DNA of 64,000 nt from Caballeronia sp. SBC1 (GTDB lineage Bacteria > Pseudomonadota > Gammaproteobacteria > Burkholderiales > Burkholderiaceae): assembly GCF_011493005.1 (NCBI RefSeq), contig NZ_CP049157.1, positions 1 through 64,000 of the forward strand. Direction: 5' to 3'. The notes beneath the pieces were generated by a model. It made no database searches. It was not told where the DNA came from and saw only the letters and a list, made by a program, of their open reading frames with translations. Below, one piece after another: positions 27,239 through 37,077 of this stretch (position 1 is the first letter of the stretch; every line of letters starts with the position of its first letter). The position numbers and the translations under genes are program-made.

Positions 27239-28957
27239 GTGCGACCCAAAACCCCAACCCCGAGTGCGAACGAAATAACCCTCGAATATCTCATCCTCGG
27301 CGGTGGATCAGCAGGATGCGTTCTCGCCGCGCGCCTGTCCGAAGACGCCAGCAAGACCGTTTGCCTAATTGAAGCCGGCCGTCCCATTTCGGCAGCCACC
27401 ATGCCCGCAGCCATTCGCAGCCGCTATCCAGGCCGTGCGTATCTCGACGTTCACAACATCTGGCAACGCCTTACCGCGAGGATGAACGCCGTAGCGCAGC
27501 CGCGCCGCTATGAGCAGGCACGCATCCTCGGCGGCGGTTCCGCCATCAACGCGCTGATGGCGAATCGCGGCGCCCCCGCCGACTACGACGAATGGGAAAC
27601 ACTCGGCGCCCACGGCTGGAACTGGACCACGTGCCTGCCCTACTTCCGCCAGCTCGAAACAGATGTGGATTTCGGCGGCGAGTTGCACGGCGGAACCGGC
27701 CCGCTCCGCATCAAACGCACTGAGTGGCCGCGTATCTCGCCGTTCGTGCGCGCGGTGCTTGCGACCCTGGACAAGCGTGGCCATCCCCGCCTCGACGATC
27801 AAAACGGCCCGTGGCAAGACGGAACCTTCGTTGGCGCGATTGCAGTCAGCGCAGCGGGAGAACGGATTCCGACTTCCGTCTGTTATCTCACCGACGCAGT
27901 GCGCCAGCGACCCAACCTGACGATCAGGACCGGCGAGAGTGTGGACCGCGTGCTGTTCGACGGCAAGAAGGCAATCGGCGCACTACTCGGTTCAGGCGAG
28001 GTCGTGCACGCCGCCAAGGTGATCGTGTGCGCGGGCGCGATCCATAGCCCCGCCATCCTGCTGCGCAGCGGCATTGGTCCAGCAGATAACCTCGCCGCAC
28101 TCCACATTCCACTGCTTGCAGACCGGCCCGGGGTCGGCGGCAATCTGATGGAACATCCGTCCATCGCCGTGTCAGCCTTTCTGCCGAAATCCGCCCGCAC
28201 GCCCTTCCCCGATGAACACCACGAACAGGCCATCGTGCGCTTTTCGTCGGGGTTGCCTGGAACAGTTAAGGGCGACATGCACGGCGCGATCCTGTCGCGT
28301 TCGGGCTGGCATTCGATTGGTTATCGGCTGGGGACGATCTTCTTCTGGGTTAACAAATCGTACTCACGCGGCAGGGTCACACTGACATCGCCGAACCCGC
28401 TCGATGAACCTGCCGTCGAGTTCAACATGCTCTCCGACTCACGCGACCTCGAGCGCCTGAAGCTTGCCATTCGCTTCGGTGCAGAAACGCTGGCAGACCC
28501 GTCAATGGCAGCGCACCGGAGCGCGATCTTTCCATCGAGTTATTCACCGCAGGTCGCGAAAGTAGCAGTGCCGGGAGCCGCCAACGCGATTCAGCGCGGC
28601 ATGTTAAGCACACTGCTGGATTGGGCAGGGCCGTGGCGAGAAGATTTGATTCACCGGCTGGTGACGCAAGGCGTCTCCGTCGCCGGGCTGCTCGCCGATG
28701 ACCACGCATTAACGCAGTTCGTCACGCGTTCGGTTGGCGGCACCTGGCATCCTTCCGGCACATGCAGAATGGGCGCCGCCGATGATCCGGCAGCCGTGAC
28801 GGACGCGTCGGGCGCCGTCTATGGCGTGCAGAACCTGCGCGTCTGCGACGCCTCGCTGATGCCCTCCATTCCGTGCGCGAACACCAACGTGCCGACCATC
28901 ATGATCGCCGAGCGGATCGCCGACATGATCCGCTCGCAAGCGCATCAGGCTCCGTAG
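27239..28957 (+). CDS. GMC-family oxidoreductase (choline/alcohol dehydrogenase-like)
   Basis: This 572-residue flavoprotein has the N-terminal FAD motif [19 protein letters not shown], the GMC signature 1 region [26 protein letters not shown] (in parts) and signature 2 around [16 protein letters not shown]. Its C-terminal catalytic segment is [13 protein letters not shown], with the active-site His, followed by [20 protein letters not shown]. It oxidises an alcohol to an aldehyde. The start is a GTG at 27239 without a good Shine-Dalgarno, just after the inverted-repeat element, so the true start or promoter may have been altered. It ends 13 bases inside the convergent aldehyde dehydrogenase gene, a natural partner for the next oxidation step. 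Confidence 0.88.
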   Translation: MRPKTPTPSANEITLEYLILGGGSAGCVLAARLSEDASKTVCLIEAGRPISAATMPAAIRSRYPGRAYLDVHNIWQRLTARMNAVAQPRRYEQARILGGGSAINALMANRGAPADYDEWETLGAHGWNWTTCLPYFRQLETDVDFGGELHGGTGPLRIKRTEWPRISPFVRAVLATLDKRGHPRLDDQNGPWQDGTFVGAIAVSAAGERIPTSVCYLTDAVRQRPNLTIRTGESVDRVLFDGKKAIGALLGSGEVVHAAKVIVCAGAIHSPAILLRSGIGPADNLAALHIPLLADRPGVGGNLMEHPSIAVSAFLPKSARTPFPDEHHEQAIVRFSSGLPGTVKGDMHGAILSRSGWHSIGYRLGTIFFWVNKSYSRGRVTLTSPNPLDEPAVEFNMLSDSRDLERLKLAIRFGAETLADPSMAAHRSAIFPSSYSPQVAKVAVPGAANAIQRGMLSTLLDWAGPWREDLIHRLVTQGVSVAGLLADDHALTQFVTRSVGGTWHPSGTCRMGAADDPAAVTDASGAVYGVQNLRVCDASLMPSIPCANTNVPTIMIAERIADMIRSQAHQAP

Positions 28958-30374
28958 CCCACTATGCCCTTGACCTCGAGAAACGCCTCGAGGCCCCATT
29001 CACCGTACTCGCGGCCATTGCCCGATTGTTTGTATCCGCCGAACGGCGCACCGGCATCCCAAGCGGGATAGTTGAGATGGACGCTGCCCGCCCGCAAGCG
29101 GAACGCAACGCGTCGGGCGCGTTCGATGTCACCGGATTGCACATAGGCCGCAAGGCCGAACACGCTGTCGTTAGCCATGGCAATGGCATCTTCCTCGTCG
29201 CGATACGGCAAGATAGCGAGCACCGGCCCGAAGATTTCATCGCGTGCGATGGTCATGTCCGGGGTCACACCGGCGAACACCGTCGGCCTGACGAAGTAGC
29301 CGCGCGTCAGGCCTTCAGGCCGGCCGGGTCCGCCGGTCACCACGCGCGCGCCCTCGTCCACGCCGGTTTGAATCAACCGCTGGATACGCTCGAACTGCAA
29401 TTCGCTGACCACGGGTCCCAGCGTTATACCAGGTGCATCGGCGGGACCCACTACATGGGCTTCGGCTGCCCGGCGTGCAATTGCCACCGCTTCTTCATGA
29501 CGCGCGGCGGGCACGAACATGCGCGTGGGGGCGTTGCACGACTGGCCGCTATTGCCGAAACAGGCATTGACGCCTGCGGTCACCGCAGTGTCGAGATCGG
29601 CGTCATCGAGAATCAGGTTCGCCGACTTGCCGCCCAGTTCCTGATGCACGCGCTTGACGGTCGGCGCGGCCAGCGTGGCGATCTGGATACCCGCGCGTGT
29701 CGATATCCGGTGAACGACACCATGTCGACATCGGGGTGACTGCATAGCGCTGCGCCGACCGTCGGACCATCGCCGTTCACCAGATTGAATACGCCCGGTG
29801 GAACGCCCGCCGCGTCGAGTATCTCGGCGAACAGAAGCGCGTTTAACGGCGACACTTCGCTGGGCTTGAGCACCATCGTGCAGCCCGCAGCGATGGCAGG
29901 CGCGACCTTGCAGACAATCTGGTTGATCGGCCAGTTCCACGGCGTGATCAACGCGACAACACCAATAGGCTCATGCGTAATGAGCGTCGTCCCTTTGTTT
30001 CTTTGCCAGGTGAATGCCTCGCAGGTTCGAATCAGTTCCTTCAGATGCCGCGTGCCGAGCCCGGCTTGCCAACCCTGCGCTAACGCACGAGGCGCGCCTA
30101 TTTCACGCGAGATAAGCTGCGCCATCTCGTCATAACGCTCACCGTACGCTTCCAGTATCTTGCGGATCAGCGCAAGCCGTTCGTCAGGCGTGGTCAATGA
30201 AAACGACGCGAACGCGTGGCGCGCTGCGGCGACTGCACGGTCGACATCGGGGGGTGTACCCATCGCGATCTCGGCGAAGGTTTCCTCCGTTGAGGGATCG
30301 ATGACAGGCAGGCGCGCGTCGCCCACTGGCGCTACCCACTCGCCGCCTATATAAAACTGCAGTGCATGGCTCAT
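28945..30374 (-). pseudogene. Aldehyde dehydrogenase, broken by a frameshift
   Basis: Two frames together give one full-length NAD(P)-dependent aldehyde dehydrogenase. The N-terminal part (30374 down to about 29707) has [29 protein letters not shown] and DVDMVSFTG. The C-terminal part (about 29702 to 28945) continues [26 protein letters not shown], the catalytic Cys in [25 protein letters not shown] and [14 protein letters not shown]. The shift lies at 29701-29708, where GGATATCG on the coding strand has two extra bases relative to the invariant F-T-G-S-T. The rest is intact, so this is either a recent mutation or a sequence error. If functional it would oxidise aminoaldehydes formed by the PuuB-like oxidase. 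Confidence 0.88.
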
Positions 30375-30398
30375 AGCTGGTTTCCATTAAGCATCAGT

Positions 30399-31235
30399 TC
30401 AGGCGCGAGCAGATGACTTGCGGCTCACCACCACAATCATCACAAGGCACAGCGTCAAAGCGGTCAACATGGTGCTGATCGCTGCAATGGTCGGATCGAT
30501 CTCGTCGCGCAAGGTGACGAACATGCGGCGAGTGAGGGTCTGGTTCGGGCCGCCCGAAACAAAGAGCGCGACGACCGTTTCATCCAGCGCCTGGATGAAT
30601 ACAAACACCGCGCCGGAGATCACGCTCGACTTGATCTGCGGCAGCGTGACCGTCATGAAGCTGCGCAGGCGATTCATGCCGAGACTGCGCGCGACCATCC
30701 CCTGGGTGGGGTCGAAGGTACGCAGGTCAGCGCCTACGGAAATAAGCACATAAGGCAAACCAAGCATGGTGTCCGCGACAATCAAACCGCCGAGGGTATT
30801 CACGTAACCCAACTGCGAGTACACGAAAAACACGCCCACCGCGACAATGATAATAGGCACCATCAACGGCAACATGAGCACGGTACGCAGATAACGCATG
30901 CTGCGGTGCGTGCCGTTCTGGATCGCATAAGCGGCCGCCACCCCCAGCGGCGTGGCAATCAAAGCAGCACTGGTCGACGCAATCAGCGTGGTTCGTGCTG
31001 CATCAATCCAGGCCGGATTACTGAAGAACGCGTGATACCAGCGCAGCGAGTAGCCGGGTGGCGGGAACGTCATGAAGCGCGTGTCGGAGAATGACAGCGG
31101 CACGACAATCAGAATAGGCACCATCAGGAACACGAGGATCAGCACGACGCCAAGGCCAAGGGCACCGCGGCCGAACGAGAATGGTTTCATGTCGTTCATG
31201 TGGGTTATTCCGCTCATTTCGCTTACTTCGCTCAT
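30399..31235 (-). CDS. ABC transporter permease (PotC-like)
   Basis: This 278-residue inner-membrane protein has six hydrophobic segments and the BPD-transporter cytoplasmic loop (VARSLGMNRLRSFMTVTLPQIKSSVISGAVFVF in parts). It matches PotC/YdcV-type permeases: PPPGYSLRWYHAFF near the N terminus and SLDETVV-like QALDETVVALFVSGG in the loop. The start at 31235 overlaps the stop of the first permease by 4 bases. Internal ATGs at 31217, 31199 and 31190 are alternatives; the region contains short TTTCGCTCA-like repeats that encode the uncertain N terminus. It forms the transport channel with the permease at 31232. Confidence 0.92.
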   Translation of the reverse strand: MSEVSEMSGITHMNDMKPFSFGRGALGLGVVLILVFLMVPILIVVPLSFSDTRFMTFPPPGYSLRWYHAFFSNPAWIDAARTTLIASTSAALIATPLGVAAAYAIQNGTHRSMRYLRTVLMLPLMVPIIIVAVGVFFVYSQLGYVNTLGGLIVADTMLGLPYVLISVGADLRTFDPTQGMVARSLGMNRLRSFMTVTLPQIKSSVISGAVFVFIQALDETVVALFVSGGPNQTLTRRMFVTLRDEIDPTIAAISTMLTALTLCLVMIVVVSRKSSARA

Positions 31236-32098
31236 TTCGCACCCAAGGTTTTTTCGAGCGGAACCACACGACTCGCCGCATAGAAAATGGCGAACACGCA
31301 GACCAGCAGCACGACACTGACCGCACTCGCCGCGCCCCAGCTATTGTAGATTTCGACGTTGCGGCTCACGACCATGGACACCATGACCGACTTGCCGCCG
31401 CCCATCAGCTCGGGCGTAATGTAAAAGCCGAGACACAAGATAAAGACGAGCGTGGTGCCCGCTACCACCCCACTCATCGATAACGGCAGGAACACGCGCG
31501 CAAACACATGCATCGGTGAGCCGCCAAGGCTTGCGCCGGCTTGCGAGAGATTCTGCGGAATTTTCTGCATCGCCGAATAGAGCGGCAGCACCATGAACGG
31601 CAACAGGATATGCACCATGGCGACAACCGTGCCGAACTGGTTATAAGCAAGTTGCAACGGATGATCGATCAGACCGCTCGCCATCAGCGCCTTGTTGACC
31701 ACCCCGGTGCGCTGCAACAATACAAGCCACGCGTAAGTACGCACCAGCACGCTGGTCCAGAACGGCAGGATGACCATGCCGAGTATCAGCGCACTGACTT
31801 TCGGCGGCACGGATGACGCCAGATACGCCACCGGATACCCAAGCAGCAAGGTCACGACCGTCACGATTACACTGAGCTTGAAGGTGAGCAGGAATGTATC
31901 GAGGTATACGCCCGAGAACATGCGCCGGTAGTTCTCGAACGTGAAACCGTGGTTCCAGATGGACTGCCACGAGAGCCATGCAAGCGGCACGACCAACAGC
32001 AACACGATCACCAGCAAAGCCGGCGTCATCAGCATCAGCATCGTGCGATCTTCGCGGCGTTGATAAAGTATGGAAGGATCGGCAGGCGTGGCGTGCAT
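31232..32098 (-). CDS. ABC transporter permease (PotB-like)
   Basis: A permease of 288 residues with start MHATPADPSILYQRREDRT. It has six membrane segments and the PotB/YdcU-type signature LPFWTSVLVRTYAWLVLLQRTGVVN. The EAA-loop is SQAGASLGGSPMHVFARVFLPLSMSGVVAG, and CLGFYITPELMGGG follows. I choose the ATG at 32098; the frame continues to a GTG at 32185, immediately after the upstream oxidase gene, and any of several ATGs between them (for example 32158) could be used. It pairs with the PotC-like permease and the ATPase at 34305. Confidence 0.9.
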   Translation of the reverse strand: MHATPADPSILYQRREDRTMLMLMTPALLVIVLLLVVPLAWLSWQSIWNHGFTFENYRRMFSGVYLDTFLLTFKLSVIVTVVTLLLGYPVAYLASSVPPKVSALILGMVILPFWTSVLVRTYAWLVLLQRTGVVNKALMASGLIDHPLQLAYNQFGTVVAMVHILLPFMVLPLYSAMQKIPQNLSQAGASLGGSPMHVFARVFLPLSMSGVVAGTTLVFILCLGFYITPELMGGGKSVMVSMVVSRNVEIYNSWGAASAVSVVLLVCVFAIFYAASRVVPLEKTLGAK

Positions 32099-32188
32099 TG
32101 CTGTCTGTGTCTGTCCTTGAATGGTCCGGGTCGCGCTTCGCATCATGCACCTCATCATCCACCTCGTCACGCTCTGGTCACGCACTGG

Positions 32189-33517
32189 TCACGCACCTAA
32201 GGCATCGAGGAACTGATACCACGCGGCCACCAGGCGAACGCCCGGCGCACGCAACGAATGGAAGGGCACCGGGTTCAAGCCGGACGCCCCAAGCAGCGAA
32301 AGCTCCGGCGTCTCGCCCAGTGCAAGCGCCGCCGCATGCTGCCCGAGCAAACTGGCCATCGCGACCCCCGCCCCGTTATACCCGAGACAAAAAGTCGTGG
32401 TCTCGTCACTGCGGCCCACATGCGGCAGCGAGTTGAACGTCATGCCGACATAACCCGACCATTGGTACTCTACGCGAACGCCGGATAAATCAGGGAAGAG
32501 CTCGACCATGGCCCGCTGCAGCGCATCGAAGCCGGTCGTCTGCCCTTCTTTGCCAAACGCGTCACGACCGCCGAACAGCATGCGGCCATCGACCTTGCGA
32601 AACCACTTCATCATGCGCCGCGTCTCGGTATAGCTGCGGCGTTCGACCATCAGGCGGGCATTGAGTCCGGCAGGCAGACGTTCCGTCGCGATCATCGCAC
32701 TGCGGAACGGCACCAGCTCGCGTTGATAAACCGCGGTCGCTGGCGTCAGGTTCGAATACGCATTGGTGCCGACGATCACCTGCTTCGCACGGACCGTGCC
32801 GTTCGGCGTGCGCAAGGTCACGCCGCCGCCGTCTGCGCGGATTATCTCGAGCACGGGTGTCGATTCGTAGATATCCACCTTGCGACGCGTGAGGCCAGCG
32901 GCGAGTCCACGCACGTATTCAAGCGGCAAGATGGTGCCGGCGTCCGCGCTCAGCACGCCACCGACAAACGCCTTCGATCCCGTCTCATGCTCGACCTCGG
33001 CGCGCGATTGAACCGTCATCGTGGTGTCGCCGAGTTGTTGCTTCACCCACTCCGCTTCGGCGCGAATGGATGCGAATGCGCGTTCGGTATGCGCGCAACG
33101 CAAGCTGCCGGTGTGTTCGAAGCGGGCTTGGCCGAGCTTGAATTCATCGATGAACTGTCCGACCACGCGCACGCCGTCGTGGGCGAGGCGATGCATGGTC
33201 TTCGCGGTTTCAATGCCATGCAAGCGCTCGATTGCGGGGAACGACAAGCGGAACTTCGACGACACCACGCCGCCATTACGGCCACTTGCGCCCCAGCCGA
33301 CCGGATTAGCATCGAGCACGACTGTTTGCACACCGCGCTTTTGCAACGCATGCGCCGCCGACAAGCCCGAGTAGCCCGCGCCGATCACCGCCACCTCCAC
33401 CGAGAGATCGCGGTCGAGCGGCGCGCCTGTGCTGACGGGTGCGTCCGCTGAAGGCGCAGCGCCCGCCATGTCGATCCATAGCGAGGGCGCACCCGGCCGG
33501 GTTGCCGTTTGCTTCAT
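32189..33517 (-). CDS. FAD-dependent amine oxidase (PuuB/gamma-glutamylputrescine oxidase-like)
   Basis: This 442-residue DAO-superfamily flavoprotein has EVAVIGAGYSGLSAAHALQKRGVQTVVLDA (in parts) as FAD-binding fold and the PuuB-like segment VGWGASGRNGG. Later segments are PLEYVRGLAAGL, FGGRDAFGKEGQ, VEYQWSGYVGMTFNSLPHVGR and LGYNGAGVAMASLLGQHAA. Such enzymes oxidise primary-amine ends of glutamylated or free polyamines to aldehydes. Here an aldehyde dehydrogenase and a polyamine-type ABC importer share the operon. No glutamylputrescine synthetase (PuuA) is in the window, so the substrate need not be gamma-glutamylated. It overlaps the HAD gene by 4 bases. Confidence 0.88.
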   Translation of the reverse strand: MKQTATRPGAPSLWIDMAGAAPSADAPVSTGAPLDRDLSVEVAVIGAGYSGLSAAHALQKRGVQTVVLDANPVGWGASGRNGGVVSSKFRLSFPAIERLHGIETAKTMHRLAHDGVRVVGQFIDEFKLGQARFEHTGSLRCAHTERAFASIRAEAEWVKQQLGDTTMTVQSRAEVEHETGSKAFVGGVLSADAGTILPLEYVRGLAAGLTRRKVDIYESTPVLEIIRADGGGVTLRTPNGTVRAKQVIVGTNAYSNLTPATAVYQRELVPFRSAMIATERLPAGLNARLMVERRSYTETRRMMKWFRKVDGRMLFGGRDAFGKEGQTTGFDALQRAMVELFPDLSGVRVEYQWSGYVGMTFNSLPHVGRSDETTTFCLGYNGAGVAMASLLGQHAAALALGETPELSLLGASGLNPVPFHSLRAPGVRLVAAWYQFLDALGA

Positions 33518-34224
33518 GCGGCGCGTGCTTCGGCTTCCACAGCGTCGGCGAGCGCGGCGAGCGTGGGGAAATTGAACGTCGGCGTGGTGACGGCGCGCGG
33601 CGTTGGCGTCGCGCCGAAACCCTTCATGCCTTGACGACGTTCGATCCAGCAGGTCGCATAACCCAGCTCCGTCGCAACACCAATATCGTGATACTGGCTT
33701 TGCGCCGTGTGCAGGATCTCGCCGAACTTATAGCCGAACGCTGCCTGACGGCCGCGGTTATACGCAAAGAATTGCGGGTCCGGCTTGGCGACGCCGGTTT
33801 CATCGGCACATACGGTGTCGTCGAACGGATCGCCCAGTGTGTGGGCATAGGCCGACAGCGCCACGCGGTCCGCGTTGGTCATGGCAACCAATCGATAGTG
33901 CTTGCGTAGCCGCTTGAGTGCTGCCACCGAGTCTTCGAACGCGGGCCAGTCAAGCACGTCGCGCTGGAACGCAGCAGCGGTCTCGTCGTCCGCCGGCAGG
34001 CCGAGTTCGTTGGCGAGCGACTGATAGACGCTTGCCATCGCTTGGCTGGAACGGCCCGGAAACGCCGCGCGGCCGCGCATGTAGGGTTCGAAGATCTGGT
34101 CGTCGGTCAGATCTTTCGCCTTTGCGCCGCCCAGGCGCCGTACTGACGCCAGCACACCGCCCTCGAAGTTGATCAGCGTGCCGACCACGTCGAACGTCAG
34201 TACCTTGAAATCCTTCAGCTTCAT
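33514..34224 (-). CDS. HAD-superfamily hydrolase, haloacid dehalogenase type II-like
   Basis: This 236-residue protein starts MKLKDFKVLTFDVVGTLINFEGG. The nucleophilic Asp (FDVVGT) is present while the second motif-I Asp is Val, as in L-2-haloacid-dehalogenase-type members. Motif II lies in LVAMTNAD, the conserved Lys in GVAKPDPQFFAY, and motif IV around QSQYHDIGVATELGYATCWIERR. True dehalogenation is not implied; homologues often sit in amine catabolic clusters with unknown substrates. It is coupled by a 4-base overlap with the PuuB-like oxidase downstream, 80 bases after the ABC ATPase gene. Confidence 0.87.
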   Translation of the reverse strand: MKLKDFKVLTFDVVGTLINFEGGVLASVRRLGGAKAKDLTDDQIFEPYMRGRAAFPGRSSQAMASVYQSLANELGLPADDETAAAFQRDVLDWPAFEDSVAALKRLRKHYRLVAMTNADRVALSAYAHTLGDPFDDTVCADETGVAKPDPQFFAYNRGRQAAFGYKFGEILHTAQSQYHDIGVATELGYATCWIERRQGMKGFGATPTPRAVTTPTFNFPTLAALADAVEAEARAA

Positions 34225-34304
34225 GATTCGTAATCCTCTATAGTTTGCGTTGAATCGTGACGTGATTGCCCGCCTTCACGGACATACGACACGCCAATAA
34301 AAAT

Positions 34305-35399
34305 TCAGGCCGGCACGACGATGGTGTCCTGCGGATCGAGCAAGACCGTCATCTCGGCGCCGGGTGCGGGAATGCGTTGTCGCGCGTCGTGGCTGCCGGG
34401 CTGCCTGAGGCTGATCGGCGTGCCGTCAGCAAGCGTGGCGAACACCCGCAGGCTCTCGCCCTGGTACAGCACCTCACTGACGCGGCACACCAGCTTGTTC
34501 ACTCCAGCCCTTTCATGCCCGCCGTCAATCACCAGCTTTTCGGTCTGCACCGCCAGCAAAAGCTTCTCTCCGGGCGGCAACGGATGCGCCGTTCGCAGAA
34601 CAACGCCGCCGAGCATCACGGCGTCATCTCCTGCCCGGGTCACGCTGAGCAGCGTCGCCTCGCCAATGAAACTCGCCACGAATGCGTCGCACGGGCGGTC
34701 ATAAAGGCGCTCCGGCGTATCGATCTGGACCATCCGGCCATTGCGCAGCACGGCCACGCGGTCGCTCATGGTGAGCGCCTCGCGCTGGTCGTGAGTGACA
34801 TAGACAATCGTCGCTTCCAGCTTCCTGTGCAAGCGGCGCAATTCAATCTGCATGGTCTCGCGCAACTGTTTGTCCAGTGCGGACAGCGGTTCATCCATCA
34901 GGATCAGTTGCGGCTCGAAGACCATTGCGCGAGCCAGCGCCACGCGCTGTCGCTGGCCACCTGACAACTGGGCAACACCCCGGCTTTCATAACCGCCCAA
35001 CTCGACCATTGCCAGCGCATCCGAGACCTTGCGAGCCCAGCCCGCTTTCGGCTGGCGCCGGGCGCGAAGCGGGAACGCGACGTTCTCGCCGACCGTCATA
35101 TGCGGGAACAGCGCGTAGTTCTGGAAGACAATGCCGATGTCGCGCTTGTGCGGCGGCGCGTATGTAATATCCCGCTCCCCGACCCATACCGCGCCGGAGG
35201 TCGGCTGAACGAAGCCGCCCAGAATGCCGAGCAACGTGGTCTTGCCCGAACCCGAAGGCCCGAGCAGAGAGACAAATTCGCCGGGCGCAATATCGAGCGA
35301 CACGTCGTCCAGAGCGACCACGGAGCCGTAGCGCTTTGTGGCCGACCGGATCGATACACCTGCTTTCGCCCTTGCATCCATACCCTGTTTTCTCGCCAT
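34305..35399 (-). CDS. ABC transporter ATP-binding protein (PotA-like)
   Basis: This 364-residue ATPase has Walker A GPSGSGKTTLLG, Q-loop IGIVFQNYALFPHM, signature LSGGQRQRVALARAM, Walker B LILMDEPLSALD and switch His in VTHDQREALTMSD. A C-terminal TOBE domain (from about 275) follows, as in PotA and FbpC. It energises the two permeases and uses the binding protein encoded at 25139. It is the first gene of the minus-strand operon (ATPase, HAD, oxidase, two permeases, aldehyde dehydrogenase) and is divergent from a GcvA-like LysR gene. Confidence 0.94.
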   Translation of the reverse strand: MARKQGMDARAKAGVSIRSATKRYGSVVALDDVSLDIAPGEFVSLLGPSGSGKTTLLGILGGFVQPTSGAVWVGERDITYAPPHKRDIGIVFQNYALFPHMTVGENVAFPLRARRQPKAGWARKVSDALAMVELGGYESRGVAQLSGGQRQRVALARAMVFEPQLILMDEPLSALDKQLRETMQIELRRLHRKLEATIVYVTHDQREALTMSDRVAVLRNGRMVQIDTPERLYDRPCDAFVASFIGEATLLSVTRAGDDAVMLGGVVLRTAHPLPPGEKLLLAVQTEKLVIDGGHERAGVNKLVCRVSEVLYQGESLRVFATLADGTPISLRQPGSHDARQRIPAPGAEMTVLLDPQDTIVVPA

Positions 35400-35483
35400 G
35401 TAAGTCTTCGGTTGATCAAAATATACGGCGCGTTTTTATTGGCGGCAATTCCCGAATTGTTGGATCAGGCATAACATGAGGTC

Positions 35484-36455
35484 ATGCCTAATCTACGCAA
35501 GAAACTGCCGAGCGCGAATGCGCTGTTTGTCTTTGAAGCCGCCGCCCGCTGCGGTAACTTTACTCGCGCGGCGCAGGAGCTATACGTGAGCCAGCCCGCC
35601 GTCAGCCGGATGCTGGCGCGCATGGAAGATCATCTGGGCGTGCGTTTGTTCGAGCGCGTGCGCGGCGGCATCGAGCTGACGGAGAACGGCCGGATTCTCT
35701 ACCGGAAGATATCCGAGGGTTTTAGCGGGATTGAAGGTGCGATCCGCGAGATCGAGGCGCGCGCGACCGGGGTGGAGTCGGTGACGTTATCGGTATCGAC
35801 TGCATTCACCACGCATTGGCTGATGCCACGCATGAACCGGCTCAACCAGGCATTTCCTTCCGTCGACCTGCGCTTTCAACTGATTTCCGGGCGCATTGGC
35901 GGACCGCTTGTTGACGTCGATCTTGGCATGCGCTTCATGACGCAGGACGAGATAGGCGCGAACAGCGTGCTGGTGATGCCTGAAGTGCTGCTGCCGGTGT
36001 GCAACCGCCGGTATCACGAGCAGGCGCTGCTGGACGAGGCCGGCACGCATGGAGACACCGTGATCGTCATGGACGATGGCGAGCGTGGCTGGCATGACCG
36101 CTTCAGCGCGTTTGGCCAACACAAGCGGCGTGCGGCCAGCATGCTGAGCTTCAACGACTACGCCATCGTTGTGCAAGCCGCGCTGCTCGGGCAAGGAATC
36201 GCGCTTGGCTGGCTCAACGTTGTCTCGCACTGGTTGGCGGAAGGCGCGTTGCTGCCGGCCGAGCAGGAGTTGCTCGTGACCAGCAGGCGGTGTTGTCTGG
36301 TATCGCCAGAAAGCCGGCCGATGCGTCCGGTGGTCGAAGCGATCCGCGACTGGATTGTCGAGGAGACGCGTGCGGACATGCGCACTGTCGACCAAGCCTA
36401 TCCCGCCCTTGGAATTCGCGATGCCCTCAAAGGCTCAGGGCTCGTGTTGGGCTGA
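35484..36455 (+). CDS. LysR-family regulator (GcvA-like)
   Basis: This 323-residue LTTR starts MPNLRKKLPSANALFVFEAAARCGNFTRAAQELYVSQPAVSRMLARMEDHLGVRLFERV (in parts). The LPSANALFVFEAAAR-type opening is typical of the GcvA/AmpR branch. A C-terminal ligand domain follows. It is divergent from the ABC/polyamine operon with 84 bases between them, and that gap contains GGCAT/ATGCC arms overlapping its own start (35468-35488). I infer that it controls the operon and itself. Confidence 0.92.
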   Translation: MPNLRKKLPSANALFVFEAAARCGNFTRAAQELYVSQPAVSRMLARMEDHLGVRLFERVRGGIELTENGRILYRKISEGFSGIEGAIREIEARATGVESVTLSVSTAFTTHWLMPRMNRLNQAFPSVDLRFQLISGRIGGPLVDVDLGMRFMTQDEIGANSVLVMPEVLLPVCNRRYHEQALLDEAGTHGDTVIVMDDGERGWHDRFSAFGQHKRRAASMLSFNDYAIVVQAALLGQGIALGWLNVVSHWLAEGALLPAEQELLVTSRRCCLVSPESRPMRPVVEAIRDWIVEETRADMRTVDQAYPALGIRDALKGSGLVLG

Positions 36456-36511
36456 CCTGGGGGATGACTTGAGGGTGACTCTGGGGATAACCCGATAGAC
36501 CGGATGTAAGT

Positions 36512-36537
36512 CCAGGCCCCGCTGCGCCTGGGCTTTT
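36512..36537 (+). terminator. Probable terminator after LysR gene
   Basis: CCAGGC (36512-36517) pairs with GCCTGG (36526-36531) and is followed by GCTTTT. The stem is short but G+C-rich and lies 57 bases after the LysR stop. Confidence 0.55.
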
Positions 36538-37077
36538 ATATGTTCATACAAATAATCAAGCTAAAGCGCCGTTTTCGTCCTAAATTAGTATTTGCCTCCA
36601 TTGCGGATCACGAGGCCCGATAACGAACGCCTGATTCGAACTCGCTGGACGTGTTGCGTTCTTATAACAATCGAGCTTGGTCGATACCCGTAATGGGCGA
36701 ACGTCAAATAACGTGAAATAATTAGTAATGGCGCCAAAAAACAAACGGACCGGCCACATGCGCAGATAACATGTGCCATCAAGAGCTATAAAGGCTTATT
36801 GCCGCAAAAGACGCCGGCGGGTGAGGACAAGACGCTTGTTACCTGGTTCTTACTTGATGCTCACCGGAAGATGGAATGCGAACTTCAAAACGGGGCTTTA
36901 TGGCATGACCAGGACAACCGATCAACCTTCAATTCGTTCAAGTTTCCGCGTACTGAGTCGATATAACTAAAGCGCGTGCAGTTTTCGTGAGGGCGGCAAC
37001 TGCAACTTATCGCCACGTGCCCAAAATGTGCTGACCCCGCAGCGTCTTGATAGCGGTGTTCGCTATAACTAACCGGT
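36538..37077. other. 540-base intergenic region upstream of the sigma-54 activator
   Basis: No gene is supported; small frames lack signals. The stretch 36538-36760 is relatively A+T-rich. The promoter of the gene at 37078 should lie in the right half, but I cannot assign it. Confidence 0.35.

Noticed and set aside
26287..27414. Several 100-170 codon frames in the inverted-repeat element
   Set aside because: They exist on both strands and in both arms because the arms are inverted copies. None has a ribosome site or a recognisable domain. One of them runs through both the element and the start of the GMC gene.
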